10,313 bases of DNA, from positions 1 through 10,313 of the forward strand of contig CATEMS010000217.1 of the NCBI GenBank assembly GCA_949507465.1, in the 5' to 3' direction. Source of the DNA: Flavobacteriaceae bacterium (GTDB lineage: Bacteria; Bacteroidota; Bacteroidia; Flavobacteriales; Flavobacteriaceae). This document shows, one piece after another, positions 5,867 to 10,313 of the stretch (position 1 is its first letter; each line of letters starts with the position of its first letter). A program made the position numbers and the translations under genes. The notes beneath the pieces are model-generated. The model saw only the letters and a program-made list of their open reading frames with translations. It searched no databases and was not told the DNA's origin.

Positions 5867-5875
5867 AAAATAACA

Positions 5876-6844
5876 ATGAGCTACCTAGACACCACACATG
5901 ATGTATACAAACAAGCAGCACTTACGCCAGATGTTGGGCTTTGTTGTACTACAAATCCTATTTGGGAACTCCCGGGATTAAAGATTCCTAAAATAATGCA
6001 AGAGATGAATTATGGCTGCGGAAGTACCGTACATGCTAGAGATTTATCAAATAATCCTAAAATGCTCTATGTAGGAGTTGGAGGCGGTATGGAATTATTA
6101 CAATTTTCTTACTTCAATCGCCAAAAAGGTGGTGTTATTGGGATTGATGTTGTAGACGAAATGTTAGAGGCCTCCGCAGCAAATTTTAAAATTGCTGAAG
6201 CAGAAAATCCTTGGTTTAGCTCTGAGTTTGTTGAACTTAAAAAAGGGGATGCACTTCATCTACCCGTTGATGATAATAGCATCGATGTAGCTGCACAAAA
6301 CTGTTTGTTTAACATCTTTAAAGCAGAAGATTTAAAACGCGCCATACAAGAAATGTACCGCGTATTAACCCCTCACGGAAAACTAGTAATGAGTGACCCA
6401 ACCTGTGAGCAGCAAATGAATGCTACCCTGAGAAATGACGGGAGACTTCGTGCCCTTTGTCTAAGTGGTAGCCTGCCTATAAAAGACTATATAAAGGCTT
6501 TAACTGATGTTGGATTTGGAACCATTGAAATTAGAGCCAGAAAGCCCTACAGGGTTCTAGATCCTAAAAATTACCCAACCCAAGAACTAATCTACATTGA
6601 ATCTATAGAGGTGGCGGCTATTAAAGATCCTATGCCAGAGGATGGTCCTTGTATTTTTACTGGCAAAGCTGCTATTTATTATGGATCAGAGGATTTCTTT
6701 GATGATCATAAAGGGCATATTTTACTAAAAAATCAACCCCTAGCCATTTGTGATAAAACTGCCAGAGCGCTAAAGGCATTAAAAAGAGATGATATCTATC
6801 TTAGCGAGTCTACTTATCATTATGATGGGGGCGGTTGCTGTTAA
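5876..6844 (+). CDS. arsM: Arsenosugar biosynthesis arsenite S-adenosylmethionine methyltransferase ArsM
   Basis: ArsM methylates arsenite with SAM in successive steps, here probably to dimethylarsenic for ArsS. The 322-residue protein has a class I methyltransferase fold: YVGVGGGMELLQ (65-76) is SAM motif I, GIDVVDEML (89-97) motif II, GDALHLPVDDNSIDV (124-138) the acidic loop, and MYRVLTPHGKLVMSD (160-174) the late core. Ten cysteines occur: C23, C24, C48, C143, C177, C195, C259, C292, C321 and C322. The vicinal pair near the N-terminus, C143, C177/C195 and the terminal GGGCC are candidate arsenic thiols. NYGCGSTVHARDL before motif I and the STYHYDGGGCC tail are features I associate with the arsenosugar-type ArsM branch. 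The ATG is 9 bp after the phosphorylase stop, and the exported DUF547 gene starts 12 bp downstream, so the genes are very likely co-transcribed. Confidence 0.94.
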   Translation: MSYLDTTHDVYKQAALTPDVGLCCTTNPIWELPGLKIPKIMQEMNYGCGSTVHARDLSNNPKMLYVGVGGGMELLQFSYFNRQKGGVIGIDVVDEMLEASAANFKIAEAENPWFSSEFVELKKGDALHLPVDDNSIDVAAQNCLFNIFKAEDLKRAIQEMYRVLTPHGKLVMSDPTCEQQMNATLRNDGRLRALCLSGSLPIKDYIKALTDVGFGTIEIRARKPYRVLDPKNYPTQELIYIESIEVAAIKDPMPEDGPCIFTGKAAIYYGSEDFFDDHKGHILLKNQPLAICDKTARALKALKRDDIYLSESTYHYDGGGCC

Positions 6845-6856
6845 TACAACTCAAAA

Positions 6857-7645
6857 ATGAAACACTACCTGAAGATCTTACTAGTTACATTTGCTTGTTT
6901 TGCCAGCGCAGAAACCTCAGAGATCCATCCTCAAAAAAAACAAAAAGGCCTACCCGCTCTACTTTTGGAGACAACAACTGCAAAAGATACGATATACAAA
7001 CAAGTGTTTGATCATTCAGGATTTAATGCCCTACTACAAAAAAATGTGAGCCCCCTGGGTAAGGTAAACTACCAAGCATTCAAAAAAGATCGAACTGTGC
7101 TTCGTATGTACCTGTTTGCACTTGGTAAATATCCCCCAAACAAAATGTGGAGCAAACAAGAAAAGTTGGCCTACTGGATCAATGCATACAATGCAATGAC
7201 CATTGATCTAATTATTAGAAACCAGCCCCTTAACTCCATAAAAGATATTGATAATCCTTGGAAACAGTCTTTGTGGAACATTGCAGGGCAAACCTACAAT
7301 CTCGAAAACATAGAGCATCAAATTTTAAGAAAAATGAATGACCCACGTATTCATTTTGCAATAAATTGCGCTTCTTTTTCATGTCCACCACTCTTAAATG
7401 AGGCCTACACAGGAGCAAAAATAGAAGATCAACTTCAGCAAGCCGCAAAGAGATTTATAAATGACACGCAAAGAAATACAATCACCGCAAAGACCCTTAC
7501 AATCTCAAAAATATTTAAGTGGTTCGCTAGAGATTTTAAGAAAAAGCAAACCTTAATTGAATTTCTTAATACCTATGCAGAGATTACTATAAATAGAAAT
7601 GCAACAATAAAATACATGGACTACAACTGGCAGTTAAATAACTAA
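6857..7645 (+). CDS. Exported DUF547 domain protein
   Basis: The 262-residue protein has an N-terminal signal peptide (1-18, LKILLVTFACFASA, likely cut before ET). C14 does not sit in a good lipobox, so a soluble periplasmic form is favoured over a lipoprotein. The DUF547 core carries EKLAYWINAYNAMTIDLI (102-119), YNLENIEHQILR (147-158) and DPRIHFAINCASFSCPPL (162-179), with C171 and C176 in a conserved Cys-x4-Cys setting. DUF547 has no assigned reaction that I know; its Asn/His/Cys-rich conserved core suggests an enzyme, possibly thiol-dependent. It lies tightly between arsM and the TIGR04283 transferase (12-bp and 6-bp gaps), which points to a role in the same pathway on the outer side of the inner membrane. 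Confidence 0.87.
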   Translation: MKHYLKILLVTFACFASAETSEIHPQKKQKGLPALLLETTTAKDTIYKQVFDHSGFNALLQKNVSPLGKVNYQAFKKDRTVLRMYLFALGKYPPNKMWSKQEKLAYWINAYNAMTIDLIIRNQPLNSIKDIDNPWKQSLWNIAGQTYNLENIEHQILRKMNDPRIHFAINCASFSCPPLLNEAYTGAKIEDQLQQAAKRFINDTQRNTITAKTLTISKIFKWFARDFKKKQTLIEFLNTYAEITINRNATIKYMDYNWQLNN

Positions 7646-7651
7646 AGCCCT

Positions 7652-8368
7652 ATGCCTCAAGCTGCAAACAGTATTAGTATTATCATCCCTGTTTTAAATG
7701 AAGCCTCAACTATTAACAAGCTCTTGGCTCATCTTTGTGAAAAATCGACAGTAGAGCAAATTTCTGAAATTATCGTTGTAGATGGTCATAGCCAGGACAA
7801 TACCGCAGAAAGGGTCAAACAATTCGCTTCAACCTCAACAATTGCTATACAACTCATCCAATCACAAAGAGGACGGGCCAAGCAAATGAATACAGGGGCA
7901 AAAGCTAGTGTAGGTTCAGTTCTATACTTTTTACATGCAGACTCTTACCCTCCCGAAAATTTTGACAGCCTTATTATCTCCCAGATAAAAAAACAACACC
8001 TAGCAGGTTGTTTTAAAATGAAATTTGATAGCAATCATTGGTGGTTAGCTCTAGTGGGTTGGGCTACACGCTTTAATTGGAGCGCCTGCAGAGGGGGAGA
8101 CCAAAGTCTGTTTATAACCAAAGCTCTTTTTAATGAAATAGGAGGGTTTGACCCAGAGTATTTCATCTATGAAGACCAAATACTAATCAACCAGTTGTAC
8201 AAACGCAAGCAATTTGTTGTCATCCAACATTGGATAATAACCTCTGCAAGATTGTATCAAAAAAAAGGGGTTTGGAGGTTGCAATATCATTTTTTGATGA
8301 TTTACCTCAAAAAATGGTTGGGTGCTTCTGCAGACGATATTTACCACTACTATGAAAAACATATTTAG
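7652..8368 (+). CDS. TIGR04283-type arsenosugar biosynthesis glycosyltransferase (GT2)
   Basis: The 238-residue GT2 enzyme has a GT-A fold. SIIIPVLNEAS (9-19) is the N-terminal nucleotide-binding strand and loop, and VVDGHSQDNT (42-51) follows. RGRAKQMNTGA (73-83) and the metal-binding FLHADSYPP (93-101) come next, then CRGGDQSLFI (146-155), GGFDPEYFIYED (164-175) and a tail with SARLYQKKG (198-206) and a short hydrophobic LQYHFLMIYL (210-219). RGRAxQMNxGA plus LHADS is the signature I associate with TIGR04283, named for association with arsenosugar loci. It would transfer the activated arsenosugar to an acceptor such as glycerol or a lipid headgroup, or build the sugar part; donor and acceptor are not established. 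The C-terminal hydrophobic stretch suggests membrane contact. It starts 6 bp after the DUF547 gene. Confidence 0.92.
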   Translation: MPQAANSISIIIPVLNEASTINKLLAHLCEKSTVEQISEIIVVDGHSQDNTAERVKQFASTSTIAIQLIQSQRGRAKQMNTGAKASVGSVLYFLHADSYPPENFDSLIISQIKKQHLAGCFKMKFDSNHWWLALVGWATRFNWSACRGGDQSLFITKALFNEIGGFDPEYFIYEDQILINQLYKRKQFVVIQHWIITSARLYQKKGVWRLQYHFLMIYLKKWLGASADDIYHYYEKHI

Positions 8369-8376
8369 TAACTTTG
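8369..8376 (+). promoter_or_regulatory. Possible internal -7 box
   Basis: TAACTTTG is a perfect match to the Bacteroidota -7 consensus TAnnTTTG. It directly follows the glycosyltransferase stop and lies 18 bp ahead of the membrane-protein ATG. No TTTG/TTG -33 box sits 17-21 bp upstream, so it may be chance in AT-rich DNA. Confidence 0.2.
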
Positions 8377-8394
8377 GATAATAATAAATAAAAT

Positions 8395-8820
8395 ATGACC
8401 TCTGAAAAAAATCCAAATCTTCTAAAATGGAGTTTAAAATATTCTATTAGTGCAGCAATTACAGGTATTTTATGCTGTGTAGCCCCGGCCATACTCTTTA
8501 TGTTTGGTCTTATGAGTGGTGTATATGCCATCTCCTTCGCAGATTTTTTTTACAATGAAGATGGAAGTTCTGGTACAGGAGCCTGGGTATTAAAAGCAAT
8601 TGCAGTATGTATAGGCCTCTATGGTGTGTATACCTTCAAGAAAAAACAAAATCAATGCGCCATTGATTCAAAAAGAAAGCGCAAAAACTTAATCTTACTT
8701 GTTATTATAACCCTTTTATTGGGTGTTAGTCTTTTTTTAACTTTTGAAAAATGGTCTTCCTGGTATTTTGACAAACATATTGTTCCAGCACAACAAAAAG
8801 AACTTAACATTTCTACATAA
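8395..8820 (+). CDS. Small Cys-Cys membrane protein, MerT-like layout
   Basis: The 141-residue integral membrane protein has three likely spans: about 17-42, 64-81 and 98-116. The first span contains a vicinal Cys pair followed by Pro, ILCCVAPA (25-32, C27, C28, P31), as in the first helix of MerT mercury-uptake proteins. C72 lies in span two, and C88 sits in the basic, Cys-containing loop between spans two and three. I cannot confirm homology to MerT; the similarity is one of layout and of the Cys-Cys-x2-Pro motif. In this operon, thiol-based binding of trivalent arsenicals and their movement across the inner membrane is the attractive reading. An unrelated hypothetical family with structural cysteines is the alternative. 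It follows the TIGR04283 gene by 26 bp and precedes a GT2 gene by 6 bp. Confidence 0.8.
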   Translation: MTSEKNPNLLKWSLKYSISAAITGILCCVAPAILFMFGLMSGVYAISFADFFYNEDGSSGTGAWVLKAIAVCIGLYGVYTFKKKQNQCAIDSKRKRKNLILLVIITLLLGVSLFLTFEKWSSWYFDKHIVPAQQKELNIST

Positions 8821-8826
8821 CAAAAA

Positions 8827-9522
8827 TTGAGCACGATAATCAAGGTTATAATACCTGCCTATAACGAGGGGCATGCTATTGGGCATGTTATAAAAGATAT
8901 TCCTCAGATTGTTAAAGAAATAATTGTTGTCAATAATAATTCAACAGACAACACACAGAGTGCTGCCAAAACTGCTGGTGCCACAGTCATAAATGAACCC
9001 AAAAGAGGTTATGGTTATGCATGTCTGTGTGGCATGAATTATATTTCATTACAAGAAACCAAACCCGATATTATTGTTTTTTTGGATGGTGACTACAGTG
9101 ATTATCCCCAACAGTTATCACAGCTTGTAGCGCCAATTATAGAAAAAGACATAGACCTAGTTATAGGAGCTAGAGTAAGGGCTTTAAGGGAGAAGGGTGC
9201 TATGACCTACCCTCAAAAATTTGGCAACTGGCTGGCTACTAAACTTATGAAATTATTTTTTGGTGCGCGCTTTACAGACCTTGGCCCTTTTAGGGCTATA
9301 AAATATTCTAAATTACTTGCCTTACATATGGAAGATAAAACCTATGGCTGGACCGTTGAGATGCAATTAAAAGCAGTAAAACAAAAATATAGCTATGTAG
9401 AGGTTCCTATGAAATATCGCAATAGAATTGGAGTCTCAAAAGTGTCGGGAACCCTAAAAGGTGCTATCTTTGCTGGGATCAAAATCTTAACCTGGATTTT
9501 CAAATACTCCCTAAAAAAATGA
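8827..9522 (+). CDS. GT2 glycosyltransferase, polyprenyl-phosphate transferase (DPM1)-like
   Basis: The 231-residue protein has VIIPAYNEGHAIGHVI (7-22), VVNNNSTDNT (34-43), EPKRGYGYACLCGM (57-70), the metal motif FLDGDYSDYP (85-94), TDLGPFRAIKY (150-160) and a late YRNRIGVSKVSGT (197-209). This pattern matches DPM1-like GT2 enzymes, which usually transfer a sugar from a nucleotide donor to polyprenyl phosphate on the cytoplasmic face. The C-terminus (210-228) is amphipathic to hydrophobic without a clear membrane anchor. The start is TTG at 8827, 6 bp after the previous stop; the next in-frame ATG lies deep inside the fold. The gene overlaps the next by 4 bp (ATGA). It may extend the arsenosugar pathway to a lipid carrier, or begin a separate envelope-glycan module transcribed with it. 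Confidence 0.88.
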   Translation: MSTIIKVIIPAYNEGHAIGHVIKDIPQIVKEIIVVNNNSTDNTQSAAKTAGATVINEPKRGYGYACLCGMNYISLQETKPDIIVFLDGDYSDYPQQLSQLVAPIIEKDIDLVIGARVRALREKGAMTYPQKFGNWLATKLMKLFFGARFTDLGPFRAIKYSKLLALHMEDKTYGWTVEMQLKAVKQKYSYVEVPMKYRNRIGVSKVSGTLKGAIFAGIKILTWIFKYSLKK

Positions 9523-10313
9523 TACTTCAAGGCATTATTATGGTTATCTATACCGTATCGCTACTGCTCATACTTATCTACGCAATAGCGCAATTAAACC
9601 TGCTTATAAATTATTTGGGTGCTAGAAAAAAAACTGCACAAGGCCCTGTTTTTGATTTTGAAAATCCTGAAGAAATTCCAGTAGTCACCATACAACTACC
9701 CGTGTATAACGAGATGTATGTAATCCAGAGGTTACTTGATAATATAGCAAAAATAGATTACCCAAGAGAGAAACTTGAAATACAAGTACTAGATGATTCT
9801 ACTGATGAATCACTTCAAACTACATCCCTACAAATAAGGAGGCTACAAACTACCGGGCTTGACATCAAGCACATCACCCGTAAAGACAGGACCGGTTTTA
9901 AAGCAGGGGCATTAAAACAAGGATTGGAGGTAGCCAAAGGGGAGTACATCGCTATTTTTGATGCAGATTTTCTACCACAACAAAACTGGTTATATAAAAC
10001 CATACCCTACTTTAAAGACGCAGAAATTGGTGTGGTACAAACCAGATGGGGGCATATAAATAAAAATTACTCCCTGCTTACAAAAGTGCAAGCCTTTGCA
10101 CTTGATGCGCATTTTACCCTAGAGCAGGTGGGAAGAAATAGCAAAGACCATTTCATTAACTTTAACGGAACAGCAGGCGTCTGGAGACGCACCTGTATAT
10201 TGGATGCCGGAAACTGGGAAGGAGACACCCTAACAGAAGATCTAGATCTAAGTTACAGAGCCCAGTTGAAAAATTGGAAATTTAAATACTTAGAAGAGGT
10301 AGAAACACCAGCA
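9519..10313 (+). CDS. Cellulose-synthase-like GT2 membrane glycosyltransferase (partial, 3' cut)
   Basis: The gene opens with ATG overlapping the previous stop (ATGA) and stays open for 265 codons to the window edge. Residues 5-32 are an N-terminal membrane helix. The catalytic domain shows TIQLPVYNE (57-65), LDDSTDES (91-98), TGFKAGALKQGL (125-136), the DxD-type FDADFLPQ (147-154), VVQTRW (172-177), NGTAGVWRR (216-224) and the catalytic-base region TEDLDLSYRA (239-248). The order D, DxD, TED is that of processive cellulose-synthase-like GT2 enzymes; the expected QxxRW motif and C-terminal membrane helices lie beyond the window. Such enzymes make and export beta-glucans or related polymers, though small Bacteroidota members may be non-processive. 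Coupling to the DPM1-like gene suggests a joint glycan or glycolipid product; a link to arsenic is not shown. Confidence 0.88.
   Translation, partial: MILQGIIMVIYTVSLLLILIYAIAQLNLLINYLGARKKTAQGPVFDFENPEEIPVVTIQLPVYNEMYVIQRLLDNIAKIDYPREKLEIQVLDDSTDESLQTTSLQIRRLQTTGLDIKHITRKDRTGFKAGALKQGLEVAKGEYIAIFDADFLPQQNWLYKTIPYFKDAEIGVVQTRWGHINKNYSLLTKVQAFALDAHFTLEQVGRNSKDHFINFNGTAGVWRRTCILDAGNWEGDTLTEDLDLSYRAQLKNWKFKYLEEVETPA

Noticed and set aside
1..10313. CRISPR array, insertion sequence, integrase, rRNA or tRNA genes
   Set aside because: No regularly spaced repeats, transposase motifs, terminal inverted repeats or conserved RNA gene sequence were found on either strand.

Overview
The window comes from a low-GC member of the Bacteroidota, most likely a marine-type flavobacterium. 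This rests on AT-rich spacers, A-rich translation starts without strong Shine-Dalgarno sites, TAnnTTTG-like -7 boxes, and protein families typical of Flavobacteriaceae. The taxonomic call is an inference from sequence character; there is no rRNA here.

The left flank (1-2030) holds AT-rich hairpins and a clear intrinsic terminator, then an unrecognised helical protein with a Bacteroidota-type N-terminal module (270-1508, TTG start). A convergent VOC/glyoxalase-fold gene follows on the minus strand (1523-1987). A divergent regulatory spacer (1988-2220) separates this flank from the main locus.

From 2221 to the right edge every gene is on the plus strand, with gaps of 5-26 bp or overlaps, except for two longer spacers (84 bp before arsS, 135 bp before the phosphorylase). 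The order is: AhpD-like peroxidase-like protein, radical SAM ArsS, exported rhodanese, TIGR04282-type transferase, purine nucleoside phosphorylase, ArsM methyltransferase, exported DUF547 protein, TIGR04283-type glycosyltransferase, small membrane protein with a Cys-Cys pair, DPM1-like GT2, and a cellulose-synthase-like GT2 cut by the window end.

This is an organoarsenical (arsenosugar) biosynthesis locus. The first two steps are established for the families: ArsM methylates arsenite to dimethylarsenic, and ArsS transfers a 5'-deoxyadenosyl group from SAM onto it. The rest is my inference. The phosphorylase would remove adenine to leave an arsenoribose-1-phosphate, the TIGR04282 protein would activate or transfer it, and the TIGR04283 and DPM1-like enzymes would attach it to an acceptor (glycerol, lipid or polyprenyl phosphate). 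The Cys-Cys membrane protein and the exported rhodanese and DUF547 proteins would serve transport or envelope steps. The phosphorylase has Asp at the position that is Asn in 6-oxopurine-specific enzymes, which fits an adenine nucleoside substrate. No classical arsenic-resistance gene (arsR, arsC, acr3, arsB) is visible.
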